A stretch of DNA of 64,000 bases from Roseomonas sp. AR75 (GTDB lineage: Bacteria; Pseudomonadota; Alphaproteobacteria; Acetobacterales; Acetobacteraceae), in NCBI RefSeq assembly GCF_005222815.1, contig NZ_STGB01000004.1:496001-560000 (forward strand), written 5' to 3'. Each line of letters begins with the position of its first letter. Within the stretch, counting starts at the first letter, position 1. Positions 36,020 through 44,548 of this stretch are shown piece after piece. Position numbers and translations under genes: made by a program. The notes beneath the pieces were generated by a model. That model saw nothing but the letters and a program-made list of their open reading frames with translations, did not search any database and had not been told where the DNA came from.

Positions 36020-37588
36020 ATGGAGATCAGGGGCGGCGCGCGAAGGGTCCGGTTCGGCGAATGCCTGCTGGACGAGGGCCGCGGCGTCCTGGTGGCGCCG
36101 GGTGGCGCGGAGACGGTGCTGCGCCCGAAAACCTTCGAGCTGCTGGCGCTGATGCTCGCCAATGCCGGGCGCGTGGTGACGCGGGCCGAGATCCTCGATG
36201 CGGTCTGGCGCGACGTCCATGTGACGGACGACAGCATCACGCAATGCGTGGTGGAGCTGCGCAAGGCGATGGGCGAGGGCGGCGCGGCGCTGCTGAAGAC
36301 GCTGCCGCGCCGCGGCTACCTGCTGCAGGCCGATGTGGCGTTCGATTCCGCGGCACCGCCGCCTGCGCAGCAGCCGGCGCTGTCGCGCCGCGCGGACGAC
36401 CGGCCCTCCATCGTCGTGCTGCCCTTCCGCATGGCGGCGAACGATCCGCAGGACGCGTATTTCGCGGACGGCATCATCGAGGGCATCGTGCATGTCCTCT
36501 CCGGCCTCGACGGGCTGTTCGTGCTGAGCCGCGGCTCCGCGCTGGCCTTCGCGCAGACCTCGCTGGACCCGCGCGCGGCGGGGCGGGAGCTTGGCGTGCG
36601 CTACGTGCTGCAGGGTGGCGTGCGCCGCGCCGGCGGGCGGCTGCGCGTGACCACGGAGCTCAGCGAGACCGAGCGTGGCACGATCCTGCGCACGGATCGC
36701 TACGACGGCTCCGAGGCCGACCTGTTCGAGATGCAGGACCGCATCGCCGAGCAGGCCGCGGGGGTGATCCTGCCGCAGGTCAAGGCGGAGGAACTGGCGC
36801 GCGCCATGCGTAAGCCGCCGGCGAACCTTTCGGCATACGACCTCGTGCTGCGCGCGCTGGATTGCATCCAGAAGCTTACGCCCGCCAGCTTCAAGGAGGC
36901 GCGCGAGCTTCTCGCGCGCGCCATGGCGGCCGATCCTGATCACGCGCTGGCCTACACGCATCTCGCCTGGCTGCTCGTGCTTTCCATCGCGCAGGGCTGG
37001 TCCGACGACGTAGCTGCCGATTCCGCAACGGCGGAAAGGATGGCGGCGGAGGCGCTGCAGCGTGACCCGCACGATGCGCTGGCGATGACGCTCAGCGGAT
37101 TCGTCACGGCCTACATCCAGCGCGACTACAGATCGGCGCGACGCATGCTCGAACAGGCAACGCAGACCAGCCCGAGCTGTGCCTTGGCGTGGACCTATGG
37201 CGCAGCGATCCGTTGCTGGTACGAACCGGGGCAGGATGCGGTGGCCTGGGCCGAGCGCGGCCTCCGCCTGGCGCCGCAGGATCCTTTCACCTTCCTGCAC
37301 GAACACATCCTGTCGCAGGCGCACTACACCGCGGACAACTATGAGGACGCCGTCGCGTGGTCGAAGCGATCGATCGCATCCAACCCATCGCACGCGGTGA
37401 GCTGGCGCGTGCTGATGGTCGCGCTCGTGGCGCTCGGCCGCGTTGAGGAAGCGGAGGCCGCTGGACGTGAGATGATGGCGCTCTCGCCGGGCTTCCGGCT
37501 CGCCAGCTTTGCCGCGCGCACGCCGTTCAACGGCGCGGCACTGGAGACCTACGTCACGCGGCTCAGGATCGCTGGCCTTCCGGACTGA
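36020..37588 (+). CDS. OmpR-type winged-helix regulator with TolB-like and TPR domains
   Basis: 522 residues. Residues about 5-105 form a CadC/OmpR-like winged helix (VRFGECLLDEGRGVLV, VVTRAEILDAVWRDVHVTDDSITQCVVELRKAMG, KTLPRRGYLL). Residues about 130-250 resemble the TolB-N/FlgO-like module common in such proteins (SIVVLPFRMAAND, YFADGIIEGIVHVLS). Residues about 270-490 are TPR-like repeats. No membrane segment is visible, unlike CadC, so it is probably a cytoplasmic sensor. It lies 41 bp before the PAP2-like gene and is likely to control the two genes that follow. Confidence 0.85.
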   Translation: MEIRGGARRVRFGECLLDEGRGVLVAPGGAETVLRPKTFELLALMLANAGRVVTRAEILDAVWRDVHVTDDSITQCVVELRKAMGEGGAALLKTLPRRGYLLQADVAFDSAAPPPAQQPALSRRADDRPSIVVLPFRMAANDPQDAYFADGIIEGIVHVLSGLDGLFVLSRGSALAFAQTSLDPRAAGRELGVRYVLQGGVRRAGGRLRVTTELSETERGTILRTDRYDGSEADLFEMQDRIAEQAAGVILPQVKAEELARAMRKPPANLSAYDLVLRALDCIQKLTPASFKEARELLARAMAADPDHALAYTHLAWLLVLSIAQGWSDDVAADSATAERMAAEALQRDPHDALAMTLSGFVTAYIQRDYRSARRMLEQATQTSPSCALAWTYGAAIRCWYEPGQDAVAWAERGLRLAPQDPFTFLHEHILSQAHYTADNYEDAVAWSKRSIASNPSHAVSWRVLMVALVALGRVEEAEAAGREMMALSPGFRLASFAARTPFNGAALETYVTRLRIAGLPD

Positions 37589-37629
37589 CGGAACAGCGGG
37601 TCGCGAAGCAGAGGGCAGGGAGAATCGGA

Positions 37630-38553
37630 ATGGGTAGCAATACGGGCGACACCGGGGACACCGGCGATTCCGGCAATGCTGGCGCCAGCGTCGCCGTCGT
37701 CGGTTTCGCGGATCGGGTGGACCTGCCATTCGCCGTCGTCGCCGATCCGGACAAGCCGGGCCGACGCATCTCGGCCAGTCGTATCGATCCGAAGGGCAGC
37801 TTCGCGCCGTACTGGTCGGGCGAATGGAAGGCGTGGCGAATCCTCGCCGACTTCACCGACACGCCGGCCTGGCGCAACCGGCAGGGCGAGAAGCAAAGGC
37901 CGCCGGGCAAGCAGGATCCGGTGGACGGCCTGCAGCTGGATGACTGGACCGAGCTCCTTCCAAAGATCATCCCGGACTCCAAGGGAAAGAGCACCGAGGA
38001 GCTGGTCGATATCGAGATCGAGGACATGCTCCTCGCCGCGGAGACGGAGCGCGCCGACGCGCTCGGGGAGATCTTCACGCAAAGCGGCACGTTCGTACCG
38101 GACTTCACCGGCCTGCTCGACATCCGGCCGGGCTCCTTCCTGAAGACGCTGCAACTGGTCGAGGTGACGGTGTTCCTCGGCGGCTTCGTCGCGCAGCACT
38201 TCAAATGGATCAACCAGCGGCGCCGGCCCTCGCATGTCTGCCCGGCCCTCAAGCCGCCGATCCCGGTGCCGGGCCATGCCTCCTACCCGTCCGGGCATGC
38301 GACGCAGGCTTTCCTGGTGGCGGGCGCGCTCCGGGAAGCGTTCGAGGGCTGCGCCCAGAAGGGCGCCATGCCGGCGGTCAACGCCCTGGCGGAGCGGATC
38401 GCCCGCAACCGCGAGATTGCGGGCGTGCATTATCGTTCGGATTCCGAAGCCGGGCGGCGGCTGGCAAAGGACCTGCTGAAGGTGTTGCGCACGGTGCCGA
38501 GCTACCAGTCGCTGATCGACGACGCATCGCGCGAGTGGGGCCGGGGGCGATGA
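37630..38553 (+). CDS. PAP2/vanadium-dependent haloperoxidase-like protein
   Basis: 307 residues. The three phosphate/vanadate-binding motifs are complete: K192-x6-R199-P200 (KWINQRRRP), PSGH at 220-223 and R261-x5-H267-x3-D271. Members are either acid phosphatases or vanadate-dependent haloperoxidases. The single globular layout, absence of membrane helices and long N-terminal half favour the haloperoxidase-like group. No signal peptide is visible. The first 17 residues are a collagen-like Gly-x-x run (GSNTGDTGDTGDSGNAG). Its stop overlaps the next ATG (ATGA), implying coupled translation. Confidence 0.82.
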   Translation: MGSNTGDTGDTGDSGNAGASVAVVGFADRVDLPFAVVADPDKPGRRISASRIDPKGSFAPYWSGEWKAWRILADFTDTPAWRNRQGEKQRPPGKQDPVDGLQLDDWTELLPKIIPDSKGKSTEELVDIEIEDMLLAAETERADALGEIFTQSGTFVPDFTGLLDIRPGSFLKTLQLVEVTVFLGGFVAQHFKWINQRRRPSHVCPALKPPIPVPGHASYPSGHATQAFLVAGALREAFEGCAQKGAMPAVNALAERIARNREIAGVHYRSDSEAGRRLAKDLLKVLRTVPSYQSLIDDASREWGRGR

Positions 38554-39752
38554 CCGTTCCCCGCGCGCACCGTCGCCCGGTATCGCCGCGCGCCGAGCGT
38601 GAGCTGGATCGTTGCCACACGGCTGACCTGCAGGAAGAGCCTGACGCGGCGGCGGCACGGGCGGCCGGGCCTGCCGGCACAAGGGCGCTCCGGCTTAGGC
38701 GCGCATGGCGTTGCCTTTGCGACGCGCCCGACGACACGGTGGACGCGGAGGCAGCGCCTCCGCCCGGTGCCCAGCTTATCGAGCCGGAGATCAACCTCCG
38801 GTCGGAAGCCATGCACAGCATGTCCGGCGACACGATTGCCGCGACGACCGAAGCGGTCAGCCGCCTGCCGAGCCGCTGGGGCACCAGCAGGAACTGGTCC
38901 GGTGCGGTGATTGCCGCCCGCGACGGAAAGGTCTTTCGCCGCGTCTCGGCAAGCTGGACCGTGCCAGTGGCTCAGCAACCGGCGGACCACATAGCCGCGC
39001 GATACCTTCCAGGCGGTTCCTATCGCTGCTCGGTCTGGATCGGACTGGATGGCTACCGCTTCTTCTCGCGCTCCCTGCCACAGGTCGGCACCGTGTCGCA
39101 GGTCAACGCGGCCGGGCAGGCCGAATACTATCTGTGGGTCCAGTGGTGGGTGCGCGGGAAGTGGTTCGGCGAAGTCGAGATCGCGAACTTCGATGTGCAG
39201 GCCGGCGACGAGATCCACGCCGTTGTTCAGGTGCTCAAGCCGGACGACGTACTCTTCACCGTCCGACGCAGCCGCCCGGGCGTGCCGGACGCATTGACGG
39301 AGATCGCCTGGCAGGCGGGCGTCTATGAAGGCGAGGACGGCGTCGAACGGCCGTTACCGACGCTCTGGGACACGCGCGAGCGCGGCTTCGCCCCGGTGGA
39401 AGGCCGCCATGCCGTCTTCTGCGTGGAGCGTCCGGCCGTGATGCCGCCGAACGCCGAGGACCTGCACGAGCGCGGCATCGAGCCCGATCCTCGCACGCTC
39501 GAGCATTTCCTGCTGCCTCGGCTTGGGGACACCGTGTTCCGCGGTGCGAAGGCGGAGATGCGTGCGCCCTCCGGACGGCGCGATACAGCGGAGCTGCGCG
39601 ACCTGACGGCGGCACGCCGCATCCGAATGATCGAGCGTTTGCCGGGACCTGGGGCCGGCCGAATCGCGACGATGACATCGCCGCAGGGCATGGACGCGCA
39701 TGAGTTCGGCGCGCCGTTCGACAGGAGACGACTGGTGGTGAAGCAGCGTTGA
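38550..39752 (+). CDS. Peptidase G1 (eqolisin)-like protein
   Basis: 400 residues. Residues about 114-270 match the beta-sandwich of glutamic peptidases: NWSGAV at 115-120, VSASWTVP, CSVWIGLDG at 160-168, QVGTVSQ and YYLWVQWWV at 193-201. In peptidases of this family the last motif carries the catalytic Glu (W-Y-E-W type); here the aligned residue is Q198, so the protein may be inactive or bind rather than cleave. The N-terminal 110 residues are Arg/Ala-rich with no clear signal peptide, and the C-terminal 130 residues are unassigned. It overlaps the PAP2-like gene by 4 bp. Confidence 0.72.
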   Translation: MTVPRAHRRPVSPRAERELDRCHTADLQEEPDAAAARAAGPAGTRALRLRRAWRCLCDAPDDTVDAEAAPPPGAQLIEPEINLRSEAMHSMSGDTIAATTEAVSRLPSRWGTSRNWSGAVIAARDGKVFRRVSASWTVPVAQQPADHIAARYLPGGSYRCSVWIGLDGYRFFSRSLPQVGTVSQVNAAGQAEYYLWVQWWVRGKWFGEVEIANFDVQAGDEIHAVVQVLKPDDVLFTVRRSRPGVPDALTEIAWQAGVYEGEDGVERPLPTLWDTRERGFAPVEGRHAVFCVERPAVMPPNAEDLHERGIEPDPRTLEHFLLPRLGDTVFRGAKAEMRAPSGRRDTAELRDLTAARRIRMIERLPGPGAGRIATMTSPQGMDAHEFGAPFDRRRLVVKQR

Positions 39753-39761
39753 ACGGCCGTC

Positions 39762-40712
39762 CTACCCCCGCCGCCTGAAGCGCTCCACCGCCGCCACCAG
39801 CGCGGTGCGCACGCCCGGTTCCAGGGCCGAATGACCGGCATCGGGCACGATGGTCAGCCGGGCGCGGGGCCAGGCGGCGGCCAGGTCGAAGGCCGTGTCG
39901 GGCGGGCAGACCATGTCGTAGCGGCCCTGCACGATCTCCGCCGGCACATGCGCGATGCGGTCCATGCCACCCAGCAGCCCCTCGGGCGGCAGGAACAGGT
40001 CGTTGGCGAAGTAATGCGCCTCGATCCGCGCCAGGCCCAGCGCGCTTCGGTCCTGCGCGAAGCTCGCCACCGTCTCGGGGCTCGGCAGCAGGGTGGAGCA
40101 GGAGCCTTCGTACAGGCTCCAGGCCCGTGCCGCCGGGCCATGCACCAGCGGGTCGGGGTCGCAGAGGCGGCGCAGATAGGCGGCCAGCAGGTCGCCACGC
40201 TCGGCGGCCGGGATGTGCTCGGCGAAGGCGGCCCAGGCATCGGGGAAGACCCGGCGCAGGCCATACAGGAACCACTCCACCTCGGCGGGCCGTCCGAGGA
40301 AGACGCCGCGCAGCACGCAGCCCGCCACCCGCTCGGCATGCGCCTGGGCATAGGCCAGCGCCAGGGTGGAGCCCCAGGAACCTCCGAACAGCAGCCAGCG
40401 CTCGATGCCCAGGAAGCGGCGCAGCACCTCGATATCCGCCACCAGATGCGGGGTGGTGTTGTCCCGCAGGTCGCCCAGCGGGCGGGACCGGCCGGCGCCG
40501 CGCTGGTCGAAGATCACCACGCGCCAATGGCCGGGGTCGAAGAAGCGGCGATGGATCGCGCCCGCCCCCGCACCAGGGCCGCCATGCAGGAACAGCACCG
40601 GCTGGCCGCGCGGATTGCCCACCTGCTCCCAATACATCACGTGCCCGCCCGAGAGCGGCAGCAGGCCGGTCTCATAGGGCGCGATATCGGGAAAGAGATC
40701 GCCGCGCGGCAT
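39762..40712 (-). CDS. pip: Prolyl aminopeptidase
   Basis: 316 residues, peptidase family S33. Visible are the oxyanion motif HGGPG (43-47), FDQRGAGRS, nucleophile elbow GGSWGS with S112, the acid in QGRYDMVCPP and His in DAGHSALEP. It removes N-terminal proline from peptides in the cytoplasm. The length is typical. It converges on the G1-like gene 9 bp away but is on the opposite strand and unrelated to that operon. Confidence 0.94.
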   Translation of the reverse strand: MPRGDLFPDIAPYETGLLPLSGGHVMYWEQVGNPRGQPVLFLHGGPGAGAGAIHRRFFDPGHWRVVIFDQRGAGRSRPLGDLRDNTTPHLVADIEVLRRFLGIERWLLFGGSWGSTLALAYAQAHAERVAGCVLRGVFLGRPAEVEWFLYGLRRVFPDAWAAFAEHIPAAERGDLLAAYLRRLCDPDPLVHGPAARAWSLYEGSCSTLLPSPETVASFAQDRSALGLARIEAHYFANDLFLPPEGLLGGMDRIAHVPAEIVQGRYDMVCPPDTAFDLAAAWPRARLTIVPDAGHSALEPGVRTALVAAVERFRRRG

Positions 40713-40860
40713 GACCCGCGAGGTTTAGCGACGCCCCCGCCCGCTGGGCAAGGCACCCGCGTTGCGCCGCACGCCGGAATGATCGGCGCATGGCCGCGCG
40801 CGGCAAGTTTGGCACGCTTCCCTCTTCGCCCCGGGCCCGAAGCTGCCTAGGTTGAGGGGA

Positions 40861-41613
40861 ATGGCCGAGATCCCCTCGCCGGGCTCCCGCTCCGCCGCCG
40901 CCGGCGTCATCCGCTGCGGCGTCTGTGGCACCGAGAGCCGGCACCCGCCCTTCCGCCCCGCCCCGCCGGAGCAGCCGCCGGATCTCGACCTGCGCCCGGG
41001 CGAGCCGGTGCGCTCCACCATGGCGCGCTGGCTGCAGCAATGCCCGGCCTGCGGCTATTGCGCGCCCGACATCACCCGCGCCCATCCGGCGGCGGCCGAG
41101 GCGGTGCGCGCCGCGCCCTTCCGCGCGCTCATGGCCGACAGCACCATCCCGCCGCTCGGCCGCCGGTTCCTGGCCTGGGCGCTGGTGCTGGAGGAGACGG
41201 GCGCGCTGCATGCCTCGGCGGAGGCGACATTGCAGGCGGCCTGGGTGGCGGATGATCTCGGCCGCCCCGACCTGGCGCGGTCCTGGCGGCTGGAGGCGGT
41301 GGCGCTGTGGCGGGGCGGCCCGGCGCTGGACCTCGAGCAATCCGTGCGCGTGGTGGATGCGCTGCGCCGCGCGGAGGCCTGGGACGACGCGGCCAGCACG
41401 GCCGAGGGCATCGCGAAGCAGTCCCCGCCGGAGGCCGTGGCGCAGGTGGTGATGCTGGAGCGCCGCCTGATCGAGGCGGGCGATGCCGGCCGGCACACCG
41501 TGGCCAGCGCCCTGCCGCCGCCCTCTCGCCGGCCGCATGTCAGCCACCACAGGGTGGCCGCCAAGGGCGAGGGGTTCTGGGCCATGCTGCGGCGGCTGTT
41601 CGGCAAGGGCTGA
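40861..41613 (+). CDS. Zinc-ribbon/TPR-like protein (DUF2225-like)
   Basis: 250 residues from the ATG at 40861, preceded by GAGGGGA. Two cysteine knuckles, C19/C22 (IRCGVCG) and C61/C64/C67 (QQCPACGYC), suggest a bound zinc. The following helices (LARSWRLEAVALW, VRVVDALRRAEAWDDAA) look TPR-like. The layout resembles DUF2225 proteins, whose role is unknown. The C-terminus is basic (FWAMLRRLFGKG). It is a single gene, divergent from pip. Confidence 0.7.
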   Translation: MAEIPSPGSRSAAAGVIRCGVCGTESRHPPFRPAPPEQPPDLDLRPGEPVRSTMARWLQQCPACGYCAPDITRAHPAAAEAVRAAPFRALMADSTIPPLGRRFLAWALVLEETGALHASAEATLQAAWVADDLGRPDLARSWRLEAVALWRGGPALDLEQSVRVVDALRRAEAWDDAASTAEGIAKQSPPEAVAQVVMLERRLIEAGDAGRHTVASALPPPSRRPHVSHHRVAAKGEGFWAMLRRLFGKG

Positions 41614-41619
41614 CCGGCC

Positions 41620-42087
41620 CTATTGCAGGAAGCCGATCCAGCGCCCCGCGAAGATCGCCCCGATCCAGAGCAGCAGCGACGCCAGGGCTGTCGCCCGCAC
41701 CGTCGGTCCGGGCGCGGCGCCGGCCAGCACCGCCCGCCAGCCCTCGCCCCGTCGCAGCAGCAGAACGTTCGCCAGCCCCAGCCCGATCAGCCCAAGTTTC
41801 AGCAGGAAGGCCGGGTTCTCCGCATAGGTGGCGGGGCGGGTCGTGAACAGCAGGAAGCCGGTCGCCGCCGCCAGCGCCAGGCCGGTGCCCGCCATGCGCA
41901 CCAGCATCGGCGCCACGGCCGCCAGGGGCACCGCGCGAAAGGCGCCGAGCAGCCGCAGATCGAGCGCCGCGATCGTGCCGATCAGCAGCCCGATGCCAAG
42001 GATGTGCGCGGCATTGACCAGCGGATAGAGCACCGCCGAACCGCGCAGCGCGGCCGCCACTGGCCAAGCGGCCAGCGCCTCCAGCAC
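41620..42087 (-). CDS. Integral membrane protein (DUF6644/DUF2214-like)
   Basis: 155 residues with four or five predicted membrane helices (LVNAAHILGIGLLIGTIAALDLRLLG, MLVRMAGTGLALAAATGFLLF, FLLKLGLIGLGLANVLLL and a last helix before GRWIGFLQ). The conserved AAHILG histidine could bind a cofactor or metal. It lies 13 bp after a DUF6152-like exported protein, with which it is often paired. Function unknown. Confidence 0.75.
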   Translation of the reverse strand: MLEALAAWPVAAALRGSAVLYPLVNAAHILGIGLLIGTIAALDLRLLGAFRAVPLAAVAPMLVRMAGTGLALAAATGFLLFTTRPATYAENPAFLLKLGLIGLGLANVLLLRRGEGWRAVLAGAAPGPTVRATALASLLLWIGAIFAGRWIGFLQ

Positions 42088-42100
42088 GGTGCGGGGCCGC

Positions 42101-42484
42101 TCAGCCTTGCGGCACGCGATTCGGATAGATGTCGTACGTCCGGTCGCGCACGGTGAGACGCACCGCCTTCATCCGCCGTTCCCCACGCGTGGCGGAGCGG
42201 TTGCCGATGGCGACGACGGCGTCGCCAGGGCTGGCGGACTCCGCCGTGAAGCCGGAACGCGCGGTCTGGCGCGGATTGCTCAGCTCCACCGTCCAAAGCT
42301 CGTCATCGGCCTGCACCCGCAGCGTCGGATGCGGCTGGCCGACATACACCTCCCGGACGGTGCCGCGGAGCGTGGTGAGTTCGCCCTCCGCCCAGGAGAA
42401 GCCGTGATGCGCGGCCGCGCCAGTGGCGCCCAGCCCCGACAGCGCCAGCCCCGCAAGGCCGCGTCGGCCGATGTTCCGTGCCAT
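42101..42484 (-). CDS. Exported DUF6152-like protein
   Basis: 127 residues. A signal peptide ends at GAAA, and the mature protein begins HHGFSWAEG, the typical His-His start of DUF6152. A small beta-barrel-like region follows (LRGTVREVYVGQPHPTLRVQ, GDAVVAIGNRS). The paired His at the new N-terminus suggest metal binding. It is co-directional with and 13 bp upstream of the membrane protein gene. Role unknown. Confidence 0.8.
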   Translation of the reverse strand: MARNIGRRGLAGLALSGLGATGAAAHHGFSWAEGELTTLRGTVREVYVGQPHPTLRVQADDELWTVELSNPRQTARSGFTAESASPGDAVVAIGNRSATRGERRMKAVRLTVRDRTYDIYPNRVPQG

Positions 42485-42541
42485 GTCCGAAATGCCCTTC
42501 TTCCCGGTTGCCGCAGGAGATGGGCGCGCGGCGCCGCGCTG

Positions 42542-42793
42542 TCAGCCCTCGGCTGGCTCATCCTTGATGTAGGGCTCGACCTTGCCCGTGAGCTTGATGG
42601 TCAGCGGGTTGCCCTTGCGGTCGAGTGTCTTGCCGACAGCAACCCGGATCCAGCCCTCGCTCACGCAGTATTCCTCGACATTGGTCTTCTCCGCGCCGTT
42701 GAAGCGGATGCCGATGCCGCGTTGCAGCAGGGCCGCGTCGTGATGCGGGCTGCGCGGGTCCACGGAGAGCCGGTCGGGCAGGGTGTCGGTCAT
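42542..42793 (-). CDS. DUF3297 family protein
   Basis: 83 residues starting MTDTLPDRLSVDPRSPHHD and continuing GIGIRFNGAEKTNVEEYCVSEGW, which matches the small conserved DUF3297 family. It is cytoplasmic, single-domain and of unknown function. The short gap of 57 bp to the DUF6152-like gene downstream leaves co-transcription open. Confidence 0.85.
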   Translation of the reverse strand: MTDTLPDRLSVDPRSPHHDAALLQRGIGIRFNGAEKTNVEEYCVSEGWIRVAVGKTLDRKGNPLTIKLTGKVEPYIKDEPAEG

Positions 42794-42840
42794 GGATGGC
42801 GCTGATACCCCGGTGCGCAGCAGGGTCCAAGACCGCCGGG

Positions 42841-43452
42841 CTACATCCCCTCCCGCGCCACGCGGAAGGCGTCGGGCGGGTCGGCATTGGCGGCCAGCCA
42901 GGCCGGCCCGCCCTTGGCGATCCAGCACCCCGCGGCGATGCGCGACGCCGCCACCAGGATCGCCAGGTCCACCGCGCGCATGGTCCAACGCGCCTGCGCG
43001 GCCATGATCAACTGCCCGTGGAAATCGCCCTCCCACATGATCGGCGCGAAGATCGTGGAACCCATGCGGGAGGTCTTGAGATACTGGCGGAAGCTGCCGT
43101 GATCGTCGGTGTTCTCCAGCAGCAGCTTGCTGCGGTTCGCATGGACCCAGCCGGGATGCCCGCCATCGATCGGCACCATCAGCCGCCGCTGCTCCGGCGG
43201 GAAGCCGAGATTGCCGACAAGCATGTGGCTCTGCCGGTCCGGCGTGACAAAGAAGGCGCCGGCGACGAAGAACTGTCGCTCGCCCGGCTTCAGCGCGCCC
43301 TCGCGCAGATGCGCCTGCCGGTCGCCGAGCAGGTGAAAGCAGCCGCGCGCCAGCGCGTGCATCGCTTCCTCGGGCCCGGCTGCATCCAGCGCCTCGGCGC
43401 CGGCCGTCTCCAGCATGGAGAGGCCGGCCCGCATCAACTCCGCTTCGGTCAT
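42841..43452 (-). CDS. GAF-domain protein coupled to the TRAP receptor
   Basis: 203 residues. The central part (about 60-170) fits a GAF domain: ERQFFVAGAFFVTPDRQSHMLVG, GHPGWVHANRSKLLLENTDDH, GSTIFAPIMWEGDFHGQLIMAA and a final ILVAASRIA helix. No output domain is attached. Its ATG overlaps the stop of the TRAP receptor gene by 4 bp, so it is translated with it. It may sense the transported ligand or act as a small-molecule-binding accessory protein. Confidence 0.75.
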   Translation of the reverse strand: MTEAELMRAGLSMLETAGAEALDAAGPEEAMHALARGCFHLLGDRQAHLREGALKPGERQFFVAGAFFVTPDRQSHMLVGNLGFPPEQRRLMVPIDGGHPGWVHANRSKLLLENTDDHGSFRQYLKTSRMGSTIFAPIMWEGDFHGQLIMAAQARWTMRAVDLAILVAASRIAAGCWIAKGGPAWLAANADPPDAFRVAREGM

Positions 43453-44471
43453 CCCCGCGCCTTCAGCGCCTCGATGCGCTGCACCAGGGCACGTCCGTCG
43501 TAGCCGGAGCGCTGCACGCGCTGGTACCAGTTGTCGAACACCGCATCCACGTTGGCGGGCGCGAAGAGGATCGCGAGCTGCTCGGGCGGCGCCACGTAGT
43601 GCTGCATGCCGGAGGTGACCAGGCGCGCGATCGCCGCGTCGCTGAATGGGCGATGGTTGGCGAAGTGCTCGTCCTCGATCTTGCGGAACTCCGCCTGCAC
43701 GGCGGGCTTCACATCGTCCGGCAGGCGCTGCCAGACCTGCTGGTTGATCACCAGCGACCACGGCACGACGGTGCCGATGCGCCAGGTGGAGAAGTTCTGC
43801 GCGACGTTGTGGAAGCCGAAGCCGCCGGCGGTGCCGACGGAGGTCATCACCAGGTCCACGATGCCGCGCTGCAGCGCCGGCACGATCTCGCCGAAGGGCA
43901 CCGGCGTCGGCGCCGCGCCGATCTTCTGCATCAGCGCGCCGGCTTCCGTATTGTGCACGCGCACCTTCTTGCCGCTGAAGTCGCCCACGGTGCGCAGCGG
44001 AGCGCGGGAGATGATGCACTGGTCCTCGAACACGCCGGTGGCGAGCTGGACGGAGCGGTACTTCTCGCGCCAGACGCGCGCCATCTCCTCGCGCAGCAGC
44101 GGGTCGAGCATGCGCTGATACTGCGCGACATCGGTCAGCAGCCCCGGCAGGTGGCCGAAATTCATGTAGGGGGCTTCGGCGGAGAGCCAGGGCGTCACCG
44201 CGAAGCTGCCATCCAGCCGCCCGTCGCGCACCGCCGCCGGCTGCTCCGGCCCCGCCACCAGCGTGTCGTAGAGCTCGATGGTGAGCTTGCCGCCGGTGGC
44301 CTGCGCGATGCGCTGCGGCGCCGGCTTCAGGCTCTCGACATAGGAGCTGCCGGTCGCATTCACGAAGCCGACATTCCACCGCACCGCCTGCGCGAGCGCA
44401 AGGCGCGGCAACGCCAGCGTACCGCTTGCTGCGAGAGCGGAGGCCAGCAACGCACGGCGGGTGAGCGGCAT
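43449..44471 (-). CDS. TRAP transporter solute-binding protein (DctP type)
   Basis: 340 residues. A signal peptide (MPLTRRALLASALAASGTLALPRLALA) is followed by the DctP fold: the binding Arg region FSGKKVRVHNTEAGALMQKIGAAPTPVPFGEIVPALQRGIVD is well kept. TRAP receptors deliver carboxylates and other acids to a DctQM membrane unit. Unusually, the permease gene is divergent rather than in line. The gene continues into a GAF protein. Confidence 0.93.
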   Translation of the reverse strand: MPLTRRALLASALAASGTLALPRLALAQAVRWNVGFVNATGSSYVESLKPAPQRIAQATGGKLTIELYDTLVAGPEQPAAVRDGRLDGSFAVTPWLSAEAPYMNFGHLPGLLTDVAQYQRMLDPLLREEMARVWREKYRSVQLATGVFEDQCIISRAPLRTVGDFSGKKVRVHNTEAGALMQKIGAAPTPVPFGEIVPALQRGIVDLVMTSVGTAGGFGFHNVAQNFSTWRIGTVVPWSLVINQQVWQRLPDDVKPAVQAEFRKIEDEHFANHRPFSDAAIARLVTSGMQHYVAPPEQLAILFAPANVDAVFDNWYQRVQRSGYDGRALVQRIEALKARG

Positions 44472-44488
44472 CGGGACCCCCTCTTGTC

Positions 44489-44502
44489 TTTGTCCGGACA
44501 AA
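44489..44502. promoter_or_regulatory. Perfect palindrome in the TRAP divergent promoter
   Basis: TTTGTCC-GGACAAA is a gapless 14-bp palindrome, 17 bp before the receptor start and 46 bp before the permease start. The form resembles GntR/FadR-type operators (TTGTC..GACAA). No regulator gene of that type adjoins, so it would be encoded elsewhere. Binding is inferred. Confidence 0.6.
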
Positions 44503-44548
44503 TCCTCACGCTCGCGGCCGGTCGCTGTCAAGCGCATGGGAAGACCGG

